Shown piece by piece: positions 16,562 to 25,849 of a stretch of 64,000 nt of DNA (positions are counted from its first letter, which is position 1; every line of letters starts with the position of its first letter). The notes beneath the pieces are model-generated. The model did not search any database, had not been told where the DNA came from, and worked only from the letters and a program-made list of their open reading frames with translations. Both the position numbers and the translations under genes were made by a program. This DNA is from DATBGZ01 sp036557785 (lineage in GTDB: Bacteria > Actinomycetota > Actinomycetes > Mycobacteriales > Micromonosporaceae). The stretch spans positions 1 through 64,000 of the forward strand of contig DATBGZ010000092.1 in the NCBI GenBank assembly GCA_036557785.1. Direction: 5' to 3'.

Positions 16562-16634
16562 GAAACCGGTCGGCCGCCAACTGTAGCGGGTGATCGGGTG
16601 ACCGGGGTTCACGAGCGTCTGGCAGGCTGGGGAC

Positions 16635-17474
16635 ATGCTGACCGCGCCGGCGCGCGAGCTCGACGACACGGAGCGGGCTGCGGTGGAGCGCGTGCTCGAG
16701 TCTGAGCCGATCGCAGCCGCACAGGTGGCCGAACGGGTGCACGCGGCCGGCCTCGGCCGCCGCGTCGACGTCCGGGTGCTCGGCTACGGCGGGCGAGCCC
16801 GGCTGGAGTCACTCTGCTGGCACGGTACGAACCTGATCCCGGTGCACGCCACGAGCGCGGCCGTACACGCGTTCGCCGACCATGCCGCGACGCATCCGCG
16901 CCTGTGCTCCTCCCTCGTGGGGGAGGCCGACGCCGTGCTCGGGCTATGGCACGACCTCGCCGACACGTGGGGACCGGCCCGCGACGTCCGTCCGTGCCAA
17001 CCCCTGCTGGTCACCCAGATGCCGCCGGCGATCCCGCCGGACCCGACCGTACGGCTGGTCCGACCGCATGAACTGGACAAGCTCTTCCCCGCCGCGGTCG
17101 CCATGTACACCGAAGAGGTCGGTGTCTCCCCGCTGGTCGGCGACGGAGGGCGGGACTACCGCAACCGGCTCGCCGACCTGGTGCGTTCCCGGCGCGCGTA
17201 CGCGAAGTTCCTCGGGGGTCGCGTCGTTTTCAAGGCGGAGCTCGCCGTGGTGACCCGGCATACCGCACAGGTACAGGGCGTGTGGGTCGCGCCGGAGTGG
17301 CGGGGGCGGGGCCTGGGCACCATGGCGATGTCGGCCGTCGTCCGCGACGCCCTGCGCCGGGTCGCCCCGAGCGTCAGTCTCTACGTGAACGACTACAACA
17401 CGGCTGCCCGGCGGGTCTACGCACGCTGCGGCTTCCGCCAGCAGGGCATGTTCGCTACCGTCCTGCTCACCTGA
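16635..17474 (+). CDS. DUF4081 plus GNAT acetyltransferase-domain protein
   Basis: 279 aa. The N-terminal half (to about 135) is a DUF4081 module (LCWHGTNLIPV, CSSLVGEADAVLGLW). The C-terminal half is a GNAT fold with the acetyl-CoA P-loop VWVAPEWRGRGLGTMA and the late motif YVNDYNTAARRVYARCGF. This two-domain protein is the conserved neighbour of ispG in actinobacteria (Rv2867c in M. tuberculosis). Its substrate is unknown. Convergent with the next gene, with about 30 bases between stops. Confidence 0.9.
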   Translation: MLTAPARELDDTERAAVERVLESEPIAAAQVAERVHAAGLGRRVDVRVLGYGGRARLESLCWHGTNLIPVHATSAAVHAFADHAATHPRLCSSLVGEADAVLGLWHDLADTWGPARDVRPCQPLLVTQMPPAIPPDPTVRLVRPHELDKLFPAAVAMYTEEVGVSPLVGDGGRDYRNRLADLVRSRRAYAKFLGGRVVFKAELAVVTRHTAQVQGVWVAPEWRGRGLGTMAMSAVVRDALRRVAPSVSLYVNDYNTAARRVYARCGFRQQGMFATVLLT

Positions 17475-17506
17475 GGCTCGTCCTCGCCGACCCGGCCGTC
17501 CCAGCC

Positions 17507-18271
17507 CTAACTGGTTGGCGGCTGTTCCTCTGCGGCGACGGTCGGTACAGTCACGACCGCGCCCGGCGAGTGTGCTGAGTCGTGCAGCTCCAGCGTGGCG
17601 AGCGTGGCTTCGACGGGGATGTCGAAGACGAGCCGTCCGGTCACGGAATGCCCCGGCAGCACGGGATTGGCCCAGAGTTGCAGTCCGCCGGTCGCGACCA
17701 CGGTGGCCAGTTCGTCGGCGCTGTGGCGCGCTCCGTCGACCGTGTACGCGAACTGGTTGGTGTCCCGGAGCAGATTGGGCAGGTTGCCGACGTTCCTCAG
17801 CGCGACGCCGACGATGCAGTACTGGCCCGATGCCCGGCGGCTGATGAGGCCGGAGCCGACCTGGTCATGGCCACAGCTCACGTCGGTGATCACGAACTCG
17901 AATGTGCCATCGCGGACCACGTCGCCGACCCCGGGCGGTGGCGGTGTGGGCGACGGCGTCGGTGACGGCGTGGGCGACGGGGTCGGGCTCGGCGTCGCCG
18001 ACGGGGCGGGACCGATGCCGACGGCATCGCGCAGGCCGGGGCTGGTCAACAGCGCCGCCGTGGCGCCGGCGGCGAAGCAGATCAACATCAGCCCGACGAC
18101 CCAGCCCCACCGCCGCCGCCCGACCCGCTCGACGTAGATGACCGGCGGCGGGGCGAGGCCCGCCGGTACGACCGGCTGCTCCGCGGTCGGCCACTCGTCG
18201 CGACGCGGACGGGGCGTGGCACGCCCCACCCAGGTGGTGGGGTTGCGGTCGCCGCTGGATGGCGAGGACAC
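17507..18271 (-). CDS. membrane-anchored protein with Ser/Pro/Thr linker and DUF4352-like domain
   Basis: 254 aa from GTG 18271, just after the ispG stop. Cytoplasmic proline-rich N-terminus, one transmembrane helix (about 65-88: WGWVVGLMLICFAAGATAAL), a repetitive linker of SPTPSPTP units, then an extracytoplasmic beta domain (FEFVITDVSCG, YCIVGVALRNVGN, ANPVLPGHSVTGRLVFDIP) like DUF4352/telokin-type folds. Such proteins are typically exposed on the actinobacterial surface with unknown role. It is likely transcribed with ispG. The start is uncertain because only GAGGA at short distance precedes it. Confidence 0.65.
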   Translation of the reverse strand: MSSPSSGDRNPTTWVGRATPRPRRDEWPTAEQPVVPAGLAPPPVIYVERVGRRRWGWVVGLMLICFAAGATAALLTSPGLRDAVGIGPAPSATPSPTPSPTPSPTPSPTPPPPGVGDVVRDGTFEFVITDVSCGHDQVGSGLISRRASGQYCIVGVALRNVGNLPNLLRDTNQFAYTVDGARHSADELATVVATGGLQLWANPVLPGHSVTGRLVFDIPVEATLATLELHDSAHSPGAVVTVPTVAAEEQPPTS

Positions 18272-18278
18272 GACGTCC

Positions 18279-19490
18279 TCAGTGGACGGTGACGACCGGA
18301 CCCGCGGCACCGCCACCGGTCGATGGTGAGTCCTCGCCGGCGACGTCGATGCCCATCTCGTCGGCCAGGCGCAGGGCCTCCGCGATGAGTGTCTCCACGA
18401 TCTGCGACTCGGCAACGGTCTTGACGACCTCACCCCGCACGAAGATCTGCCCCTTACCATTGCCGGACGCGACGCCGATGTCGGCCTCGCGTGCCTCACC
18501 GGGACCGTTGACGACGCAGCCCATCACGGCGACGCGCAGGGGAGCCGGGAAGCCCTCCAGCGCGGCGGTCACCTCGTTGGCGAGGGTGTAGACGTCGACC
18601 TGCGCGCGACCGCATGACGGGCACGAGACGATCTCCAGACCCCGCTCCTTGAGGCCGAGCGAGGAGAGGATCGCGATACCCACCTTCACCTCCTCGACCG
18701 GCGGCGCCGAGAGCGAGACACGGATGGTGTCGCCGATCCCCTCGGCGAGCAGGGCGCCGAAGGCAACGGCCGACTTCACCGTCCCCTGGAACGCCGGGCC
18801 GGCCTCCGTCACACCCAGGTGCAGCGGGTACTCGCACTGCTCCGCGAGCAGGCGGTAGGCACGGATCATCACGACCGGGTCGTGATGCTTCACCGAGATC
18901 TTGATGTCCCGGAACCCGTGCTCCTCGAACAGGGAGCACTCCCACAAGGCGGACTCGACGAGCGCCTCGGCAGTGGCCTTGCCGTGCTTCTCGAGCAGCC
19001 GCGGGTCGAGCGAGCCGGCGTTGACCCCGATCCGGATCGGTACCTTCGCGTCCATCGCGACCCGCGCGATCTCGCCGACCTTGTCATCGAACTTCTTGAT
19101 ATTGCCCGGGTTGACCCGCACGGCGGCACAGCCGGCATCGATGGCGGCAAACACGTACCTGGGTTGGAAATGGATGTCCGCGATCACCGGGATGCCGGAC
19201 TTGCGGGCGATCGCCGGCAGCGCCTCGACGTCGTCCTGCGACGGTACGGCCACCCGGACGATCTGGCAGCCCGCCGCCGTCAGCTCGGCGATCTGCTGCA
19301 GGGTCGCGTTGACGTCGGCGGTCAGGGTCGTGGTCATCGACTGGACGCTCAACGGGGCGCCGCCGCCGACCGGGATCGAGCCGACCATGATCTGGCGGCT
19401 CTGCCGGCGGGCGGCCAGCGGTGGCGGTGGGGCAGCGGGCATCCCGAGGTTGACGGCGGGCGGGGAGGCGGGGCGGGCGGTCTCGGTCAT
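18279..19490 (-). CDS. ispG: 4-hydroxy-3-methylbut-2-enyl diphosphate synthase
   Basis: 403 aa. Converts MEcPP to HMBPP in the MEP isoprenoid pathway using a [4Fe-4S] cluster. The cluster cysteines are visible in VSCPSCGRAQVD and VMGCVVNGPGEA. The substrate region VADIHFQPRYVF is written here as VIADIHFQPRY, and NPGNIKKFDDKV is typical. ATG at 19490 has GGGAG 5 bases upstream; an earlier in-frame ATG lacks one. Its proline-rich N-terminal 30 residues are variable in actinobacteria. It follows the RseP gene within about 17 bases, in the standard dxr-rseP-ispG order. Confidence 0.97.
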   Translation of the reverse strand: MTETARPASPPAVNLGMPAAPPPPLAARRQSRQIMVGSIPVGGGAPLSVQSMTTTLTADVNATLQQIAELTAAGCQIVRVAVPSQDDVEALPAIARKSGIPVIADIHFQPRYVFAAIDAGCAAVRVNPGNIKKFDDKVGEIARVAMDAKVPIRIGVNAGSLDPRLLEKHGKATAEALVESALWECSLFEEHGFRDIKISVKHHDPVVMIRAYRLLAEQCEYPLHLGVTEAGPAFQGTVKSAVAFGALLAEGIGDTIRVSLSAPPVEEVKVGIAILSSLGLKERGLEIVSCPSCGRAQVDVYTLANEVTAALEGFPAPLRVAVMGCVVNGPGEAREADIGVASGNGKGQIFVRGEVVKTVAESQIVETLIAEALRLADEMGIDVAGEDSPSTGGGAAGPVVTVH

Positions 19491-19506
19491 GGCGACTCCC
19501 AACGCG

Positions 19507-20778
19507 TCACTTCGGGATGGTGATGGGGTTGACGATGTCGGCCGCCACGGTGAGCAGGCTGAGCGCCCCGAAGAAGATGATCACCGCATAGGTGATCGGC
19601 ATCAGCTTGGCGTAGTCCACCGTGCCCGGGTCGGGTCGGCGCAGTCGGGCGTAGATCCACCTCCGGACCTTCTCGAACCAGGCCACCAGGATGTGACCGC
19701 CATCCAGCGGCAACAGCGGGAGCAGGTTGAAGACGCCCACGAAGAAGTTCAGCGCCGCGAGGAAGAAGAGGAACGACGGGATCTGGCCCTGGCTGAACCA
19801 CTCACCGCCGATGCGGCTCGCGCCGACCACGCTGATCGGGGTCTCGGGGTCACGCGGCGCGCCCCACAGTGCAGACCACAGCTGCGGCACCCGTTCCGGG
19901 AACCGGCCGATCGAGGCGACCACGCCCTTAAATACCCCTACCGTGTTGTCCCAGGTCATCCTGAACGCGGCGCCGGCGCCGTACGCCGCGGTCGGGGTCA
20001 CTGGCGTGACGCCGAGCACGCCGACCGGCTCGAGGTCGGCGTCGGTGATGCTCGACAACGCCCGGTCGCTGGTGAGCACCTCCTGCTTGAGGCGCAGGAC
20101 GGTCGGCAACGTCCCGGTGCGGGTCAACGTCTGGTCGCCCCGTTGAACCGTGACCGTGATCTGCTGACCGCCGGCCGCGCGGACCTTCGTCGTCAGCCAT
20201 TCCCAGCCGTCCACGGCCTGGCCGTCCACCGCGACGATCACGTCGCCGGGCACGAGCCCCATCGCCGAGGCCACGCTCTGCGGGTCCGTGCCGACGACGC
20301 ACGGCTTCACGCCCCGGGTGGTGGGGTCGTAAACGACCGACGGCTCAGTGCACGCCGCCACCTGCTCGATCGTGACCGGGCCATGGTCGAGCCGCTCGGG
20401 TCGCGGCAGCGCGACGAACGCGAACACGAGCCAGAGGATCACCATTCCGAGCACAAAGTGGGTGAAGGCGCCCGAGGCGAGCACGATCGTGCGCTTCCAC
20501 ACCGGGAAGCGCCACATGGCCCGCGCCTCGTCGCCGGGCTCGACGTCGTCGTCCTGCGGCGTCATCCCCACGATCTTGACGAAGGCGCCCGCGGGGATGG
20601 CCTTGACCCCGTACTCGATTCCCTTGCGGCGGAACGCGAAGAGTGTCGGGCCGAAGCCGATGAAGAATCGGGTGACCTTCATGCCGAACGCCCGGGCCGA
20701 CCACATGTGGCCGGCCTCATGCAACGCGAGAGAAACGACGATGCCGAGCGCGAAGACGACGATCCCGAGTGTCTCCAT
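19507..20778 (-). CDS. site-2 intramembrane zinc metalloprotease (RseP/Rip1 type)
   Basis: 423 aa. The zinc site HEAGH is in the first transmembrane helix (residues 20-24) and the LDGGH-type motif near the end is LLPLLPLDGGHILVAWFE. A PDZ domain (about 150-240, GLVPGDVIVAVDGQAVDGWEW) lies between. It cuts membrane-embedded anti-sigma factors and could be the enzyme releasing the SigK-like factor encoded at 5.8 kb. The ATG overlaps the dxr stop (TGATG). M. tuberculosis Rip1 is the orthologue by position. Confidence 0.95.
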   Translation of the reverse strand: METLGIVVFALGIVVSLALHEAGHMWSARAFGMKVTRFFIGFGPTLFAFRRKGIEYGVKAIPAGAFVKIVGMTPQDDDVEPGDEARAMWRFPVWKRTIVLASGAFTHFVLGMVILWLVFAFVALPRPERLDHGPVTIEQVAACTEPSVVYDPTTRGVKPCVVGTDPQSVASAMGLVPGDVIVAVDGQAVDGWEWLTTKVRAAGGQQITVTVQRGDQTLTRTGTLPTVLRLKQEVLTSDRALSSITDADLEPVGVLGVTPVTPTAAYGAGAAFRMTWDNTVGVFKGVVASIGRFPERVPQLWSALWGAPRDPETPISVVGASRIGGEWFSQGQIPSFLFFLAALNFFVGVFNLLPLLPLDGGHILVAWFEKVRRWIYARLRRPDPGTVDYAKLMPITYAVIIFFGALSLLTVAADIVNPITIPK

Positions 20779-22019
20779 CAGGCTCCCTTGCTCTCCGGCT
20801 CGGCCCGACGCGGGACGGCCCCGTCTGACGACTCGGTGCCACCAATGAGCTCTCGGGCTCGGGCCCGTGCCCACGCCTCGGCGGCGAGCACCTCCTCGAC
20901 GTTACCTGGTTCGCCAAACCCTGGCGCCTCGTCCAGCACCCTGGCCACAGTCTCCACAATGCCCAGGAAGGCCAGCCTGCCCGCAGTGAACCCGGCCACG
21001 CACTCCTCGTTCGCCGCGTTGTAGATGGCCGGCCGGCAGCATCCGGCCCGCCCCGCCGCCTTCGCCAGGGCCACGGCCGGGAACGCCGCCTCGTCGAGCG
21101 GGTGCAGCTCCCAGACGTGTGAGCTGTGCCAGTCCACCGCGCCGGCGGCATCGGGCACCCGTTCGGGCCAGCCCAGGGCGAGTGAGATCGGCAGGCGCAT
21201 GTCGGGTGGGCTGGCCTGCACGATCGTCGAGCCGTCGACGAACTCGACCATCGAGTGGATCACCGAGGTCGGGTGCACCATCACCTCGATGTCGTCGTAG
21301 GAGATGCCGAACAGCTCGTGCGCCTCGATCACCTCAAGGCCCTTGTTCACGAGCGTGGCCGAGTTGATCGTGACGACCGGGCCCATGCTCCAGGTCGGAT
21401 GGGCCAGCGCCTGGGCGGGCGTCACGTCGGCCAACGACTCGCGGGAGCGGCCACGGAACGGTCCGCCGCTGGCGGTGAGGACGAGCCGGCGCACCTCAGA
21501 CTCCCGGCCCGCCCGCATGCACTGGGCCAAGGCCGTGTGCTCCGAGTCCACCGGCACGATCTGGCCGGGACGGGCCAGCGACCGGACGAGCGGACCCCCG
21601 GCCACGAGCGACTCCTTGTTCGCGAGGGCGAGGGTGCGCCCCGCTTTCAGCGCCGCGAGCGTCGGGCTCAGCCCGAGCGAGCCGACGACCCCGTTGAGCA
21701 CCACGTCGCAGGGCCACTGCGCGAGTTCGGCCATCGCCTCCGGGCCCGCGAGGATCTTGGGAAGCTTGAACTCGCCGCTCGAGTAGCCCCGCCGGGACGC
21801 CTCCGCGTAGAACGCGAGCTGGAGGTCCTGCACGGCCGAGGCCCGCGCGACGCCGACGGCCTCTACCCCAAGCTCGAGCGCCTGGGCGGCGAGCAGCCCG
21901 ACGTTGTTGCCCTGGCCGCCGACGGCCACGACCCGGAACCGGTCCGGGTTGCGCCGGACGATGTCGACCGCCTGCGTGCCGATCGACCCGGTCGACCCGA
22001 GCAGCACGACGTCACGCAT
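20778..22019 (-). CDS. dxr: 1-deoxy-D-xylulose 5-phosphate reductoisomerase
   Basis: 413 aa. Second committed enzyme of the MEP pathway. The NADPH-binding motif LLGSTGSIGTQAVDIV is at the N-terminus. LANKESLVAGG, the metal-site PVDSEHTALAQC and TASGGPFRGRSRESL are intact. A GTG two codons upstream of the chosen ATG is possible. The C-terminal tail after the helical domain (GTESSDGAVPRR) is variable. It is divergent from the DNA methylase gene. Confidence 0.97.
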   Translation of the reverse strand: MRDVVLLGSTGSIGTQAVDIVRRNPDRFRVVAVGGQGNNVGLLAAQALELGVEAVGVARASAVQDLQLAFYAEASRRGYSSGEFKLPKILAGPEAMAELAQWPCDVVLNGVVGSLGLSPTLAALKAGRTLALANKESLVAGGPLVRSLARPGQIVPVDSEHTALAQCMRAGRESEVRRLVLTASGGPFRGRSRESLADVTPAQALAHPTWSMGPVVTINSATLVNKGLEVIEAHELFGISYDDIEVMVHPTSVIHSMVEFVDGSTIVQASPPDMRLPISLALGWPERVPDAAGAVDWHSSHVWELHPLDEAAFPAVALAKAAGRAGCCRPAIYNAANEECVAGFTAGRLAFLGIVETVARVLDEAPGFGEPGNVEEVLAAEAWARARARELIGGTESSDGAVPRRAEPESKGA

Positions 22020-22146
22020 GCCCACGCCGATGATTCTTCCCGATCGCGGCCAATGTATGCGTACCTGGCCCGGCGCGGTTCGCCGCACCACTCGGGTGGC
22101 ACGGACGCCCACCGGTCCGGGAGTCTGGTTCCGCTAGGGTCAACCC

Positions 22147-24090
22147 ATGGCGGCGGGGGCTGACCCACCGGTGCTCGGCGTGGCCGGCTCCTGGGGCGCG
22201 GCCGAGATCGACCTATGGCGCCGCTTCGACGAGCTGCACCAGCTCGTCTATCGCCGGGGCGGCCTCGCGTCGAGCAACGCCGCGCTCGACGAGGTGGCCA
22301 AGCTCATGCTGATCCGGCTCTGGGCCTCCCGTACGCACGCGACCGTCGCCGACCACCGAGACGCCTTCGCCAGGGCATTGCGTGACCCACGGATGTCCGC
22401 CCGCGACTCCGCCGGCGGCCTGCACCCGATCTGGCCGCTCGACGAACCGTTCCGGCTGACCGACCCGACGCTGCTGGGCGCGGCGGACGTGCTCGTCAGC
22501 GACGTTCGCTCGGCCGCGGTGGCGGGCCTGGATCCGCTGGGAACGGCCTTCGACGCACTGCTCGCCGGTCGCTACGACCACACCGGCGGACTCGGCACCT
22601 ACCTGACCCCGAGCGCGGTGGCGAGGATGATGGCGGCGATCGCGATCCCCCTCGTCACGACCCCACTGTCGCTTCTGGACGGTGGCCCCGGGTTCGGCGA
22701 CCCCTACTGTGGCACCGGTCGCTTCCTCGTCGCCCTGCTCGCGGCGCTGCCCGACGAGCATCCCCTGCGCCTGGCCGGGCCCTTCGGCGCCGACGTCTCC
22801 GCCTCCGCGGTCGCGAAGGCGCGACTGAACCTGATGCTCTACGGGGTCAGCAACCCTCTGGTGTGGACGGTCGCCGACTCCGTCACCGACGCCACCGTGG
22901 ACCCTCTGGCCGGCCGGGTGCCGCTGATCCTCACCAACCCCCCGTTTGGGGAGCGGCAGTACGACTCTGCCGAGGGCATCACCGCGGCCGCGCGCGTCAT
23001 GCCGGCCCTGGCGGGGCGTTCCCGGATCGACCCCAGTCTCGCCTGCCTGGCTCGGGCGCTGTCCCTGCTCGCGCCAGGCGGAGTGCTCGGCATCGTCCTG
23101 CCCGACGGCGTGCTCGGCTGCTCACCCGTCCGCGCCCTGCTCGCCAGCGGCTCGGTCACGCCGGTGGCGGTGGTGTCGCTGCCGCCGGTCACCTTCGCCC
23201 TCAGCGGCACGGCCGCACGCACCAGCGCCCTGTTCGTGAGGAAGGCGCCGTTCCTGACCCCCAGCATGGGGCGGGTGGTGCTGGCGCGGGTGGACCACGT
23301 CGGGTACATGACCCGGGCAGGGGCACCGGCACCGGACCCGGCCGGCAACGAGCTGCCCGCCATTGTCGCCCTCATCGGTGAGGCAGCCACACGCGAGCGC
23401 GCCCGGTCAGCCGACAAGGCCGGCTGGTTGGAGATCCTCAGCGAGTCGCCGCTCGTCGCGCTCGCGGATGCCAATGGGCCTGCCACGCTCGACCCGTCCC
23501 GCCTCGACCCGGTCGCCGCGGCGGCGCGCCGTTCGCTCACCGATGCCGGCGGAGTACCCCTGGCGGAGTACCTCCGCGCCGTGCCTCCCCGACGCTGCCG
23601 TGAGGTGACCAGGCCGTTCCTGTCGGTGCTGCACATCGACGACCTCGGTACCGTGGACTGGCACGCCGCCCGCTCGTACGAACCCGTGACGCCCGGCGTG
23701 CTCGCCGAGCCCGGCGAGCTCATCGTCTGTCTGCTCAACCCCGCGAATCTTCGGGCCGCCGTGGTGCCCGCGGGCGCGGCCGTCCAGGTCTCCGCTGAGT
23801 TCGGCGTCTTCCGATCCACCGTGGACCCTTACGCCGTGCTGGCGCTGCTGTACCACCCGGCGGTGCGGGCGCAGCTGCGGCCGCTCGGGACGGGCACCTC
23901 CAACTCCCGGCGCCGGATCGCTCCCCTCGATGTGCTGTCTCTCGTGGTGCCGAAGCTTGAACCATCCACACTGGACGAACGTGCCGCGGCCGTACGGTCA
24001 GCGCACCAGAACGTCACCGCCGCGCGCGACCGGCTACGCGCCGCCTACGACGCAGAGGGGCCGACACGGTCCGGGCGGGATCGACCATGA
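22147..24090 (+). CDS. solitary N6-adenine DNA methyltransferase with C-terminal target-recognition-like region
   Basis: 647 aa. Residues about 1-130 are helical, like the HsdM N-terminal domain. The methylase core has the SAM motif DPYCGTGRFLVALLAAL (motif I) and the catalytic NPPFGERQYD (motif IV), of the HsdM/gamma class. After residue 440 the protein changes to a region with PLAEYLRAVPPRR and EFGVFRSTVDPYAVLALLYHP, ending in IAPLDVLSLVVPKL and a helix, which is the pattern of HsdS/type IIG recognition domains. No nuclease motif (PD-ExK) or restriction gene is nearby. It may modify DNA alone for regulation or protection. TAGGGT (22135-22140) ends 6 bases before the ATG, so a leaderless start is likely. 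Confidence 0.8.
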   Translation: MAAGADPPVLGVAGSWGAAEIDLWRRFDELHQLVYRRGGLASSNAALDEVAKLMLIRLWASRTHATVADHRDAFARALRDPRMSARDSAGGLHPIWPLDEPFRLTDPTLLGAADVLVSDVRSAAVAGLDPLGTAFDALLAGRYDHTGGLGTYLTPSAVARMMAAIAIPLVTTPLSLLDGGPGFGDPYCGTGRFLVALLAALPDEHPLRLAGPFGADVSASAVAKARLNLMLYGVSNPLVWTVADSVTDATVDPLAGRVPLILTNPPFGERQYDSAEGITAAARVMPALAGRSRIDPSLACLARALSLLAPGGVLGIVLPDGVLGCSPVRALLASGSVTPVAVVSLPPVTFALSGTAARTSALFVRKAPFLTPSMGRVVLARVDHVGYMTRAGAPAPDPAGNELPAIVALIGEAATRERARSADKAGWLEILSESPLVALADANGPATLDPSRLDPVAAAARRSLTDAGGVPLAEYLRAVPPRRCREVTRPFLSVLHIDDLGTVDWHAARSYEPVTPGVLAEPGELIVCLLNPANLRAAVVPAGAAVQVSAEFGVFRSTVDPYAVLALLYHPAVRAQLRPLGTGTSNSRRRIAPLDVLSLVVPKLEPSTLDERAAAVRSAHQNVTAARDRLRAAYDAEGPTRSGRDRP

Positions 24091-24127
24091 CCCTCGAACG
24101 GCTGTCGCTGGCCTCGTACGGGAGCGG

Positions 24128-25714
24128 TCAGGACGTCGGGGCGGTCTCGGACGCGGGTTGGGACCGCAGCGTTCGCCCGACGCTGGTGAGGCATCGACCG
24201 GACTCGAGGTCGAACCGCCAGCCATGCAACTGGCAGGTGAGCGTGCCGTCGTCGGCGATCCCGAACCGGGTCAGGTCGGCCTTGAGGTGGGGGCAGCGGC
24301 GCTGAACCTGCCAGGCCTTGCCGGTCGTACGGTCGACCAGGGTCACGTCCTCGGTGTCGACGGCGCGCTCGTTCTCGTCGTACCAGCCCTCGGCGTACTG
24401 CAGGCGCTCCTCGGAGAGGCACTTGAAGAACGCGTAGACGAACTCGTTGTACTGACCGATCCGAGCCGCGGAGAACCGGCAGGAGAGGAACAGCGAGTTG
24501 ACCCAGTCCACCTCACCATTGGCGAGCAGACTCTCCACAAGGGAGCGCCGAGTGCGGAACCGGTACCGCACCTTCTCATCTGCGGCATCGCGGACCTGCT
24601 TGGCCGGGAAGTCGACCACAATGGACTGCGCCACGGTCGCGTTGTCGTCGGCGAGCAGGTCGAGCCGGATCGGGCCGCCCACCCCCTTGGCGAGGTAGAT
24701 CGACTCTTCCAGGAGCGGCTCGACGCGGCGCTTGAGCTCGGCGAGCACATCGACCTCGGGGCGGTGCCAGGACGCCTTGGCCGCCGCGATCACGCCGCGC
24801 TTGCGGTCGCGGTAATCGCGCAGGTGCTGCTCCTTGTTGGCGAAGAACTCGTCCAGGTCCGCCACGGGATGGCTGACGGTACAGTCCTCTGCGGTCAGGG
24901 TGGCCACCGATCCGGGCAGCAGCACCACACCGTTGTCCCGCCCGATCGCGCGGTACTCGCGCTGGAAGACCGACTGATCCGGGAATATGTTGCCCTCGTC
25001 GCCGAAGATGTCGTTGAACTGCCACAGCTCGTCGTCGAGGAAGCAGGGCGGGCCGGCGATCGGGAAGACCCAGCTCGCCTTCAGGTCATCGATATAACGC
25101 CAGGTGCGGTCGAACTGCCGATCCCGCTTCTGCTTGCCGAACGCGGTCTTCGCGGCCTCGGGGAGCTCATAGACCATCGGGTACCAGATCGCGCCAGAGA
25201 ACTGAAGCATGTGCGCGTGTACATGCCCGAGCCGCGCGAACTCCACCAGATCCGTCGGGCGCGCGTCGTTCTGGTTGAGCAGCCGCACGCCGTCGTGCTC
25301 CACCCACAGCGACGAGTCTCCGATCGGCCCGTCGGTCGGCGAGGTGAGGGACTGGATCATGATGTTCAGGCCGCCGTCGAGCTCCACGACCTCATTGCTC
25401 TCGGTCTTCACGAACTTCGTGAAGCCGACCTCGCGCAGTTCGTCCTCGAGCTCACTGGTCGGGTAGTTGGGCAGCAGCACCGTCGCCTTCTTGTCGATGA
25501 AGCGCTTGAGGTGCTCGTGGTCGAAGTGATCGCGGTGCAGATGACTCACGTAGAGGTAGTCGACCTTGCCCAGGCTGTCCCAGTCGAGCGCGGAGTTGTC
25601 GGGGAACGGGAACCATGAGGCGAAGTAGGCCGGGTTCACCCACGGATCGGTGAGAACGCTCCCCGCCGCGGTGTCGATGCGCATGCTGGCGTGACCGGTG
25701 CCCGTGATCTGCAC
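24128..25714 (-). CDS. metallo-beta-lactamase-fold hydrolase fused to Rieske [2Fe-2S] domain
   Basis: 528 aa. The N-terminal half is an MBL fold with HLHRDHFDHEH and downstream ligand His/Asp candidates. The last 70 residues form a Rieske domain with CPHLKADLTRFG and CQLHGWRFD (Cys-x-His and Cys-x2-His). The middle (about 250-440) is helical and unlike known folds. CMP-N-acetylneuraminate hydroxylase combines the same two modules in the opposite order (Rieske first), so an oxygenase-like reaction is possible but not shown. The GTG start has TAGCGT (complement 25721-25726) ending 6 bases upstream, a leaderless arrangement. Substrate unknown. Confidence 0.8.
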   Translation of the reverse strand: MQITGTGHASMRIDTAAGSVLTDPWVNPAYFASWFPFPDNSALDWDSLGKVDYLYVSHLHRDHFDHEHLKRFIDKKATVLLPNYPTSELEDELREVGFTKFVKTESNEVVELDGGLNIMIQSLTSPTDGPIGDSSLWVEHDGVRLLNQNDARPTDLVEFARLGHVHAHMLQFSGAIWYPMVYELPEAAKTAFGKQKRDRQFDRTWRYIDDLKASWVFPIAGPPCFLDDELWQFNDIFGDEGNIFPDQSVFQREYRAIGRDNGVVLLPGSVATLTAEDCTVSHPVADLDEFFANKEQHLRDYRDRKRGVIAAAKASWHRPEVDVLAELKRRVEPLLEESIYLAKGVGGPIRLDLLADDNATVAQSIVVDFPAKQVRDAADEKVRYRFRTRRSLVESLLANGEVDWVNSLFLSCRFSAARIGQYNEFVYAFFKCLSEERLQYAEGWYDENERAVDTEDVTLVDRTTGKAWQVQRRCPHLKADLTRFGIADDGTLTCQLHGWRFDLESGRCLTSVGRTLRSQPASETAPTS

Positions 25715-25849
25715 GTCCCGACGCTATCAATCACGCACCTCGCAAACGCCTTCGCCCGCCCAACCCGACGCCGTCGCCCCGCGTGGCTATGCCAGACTGG
25801 TCGGCGAGGTGCGCACCAGTCGCAGGAGTTCGTGGAAGGGGACGTCAAC

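Noticed and set aside
18901..21024. 707-residue plus-strand frame across ispG and rseP
   Set aside because: No signature and covers two certain minus-strand genes.
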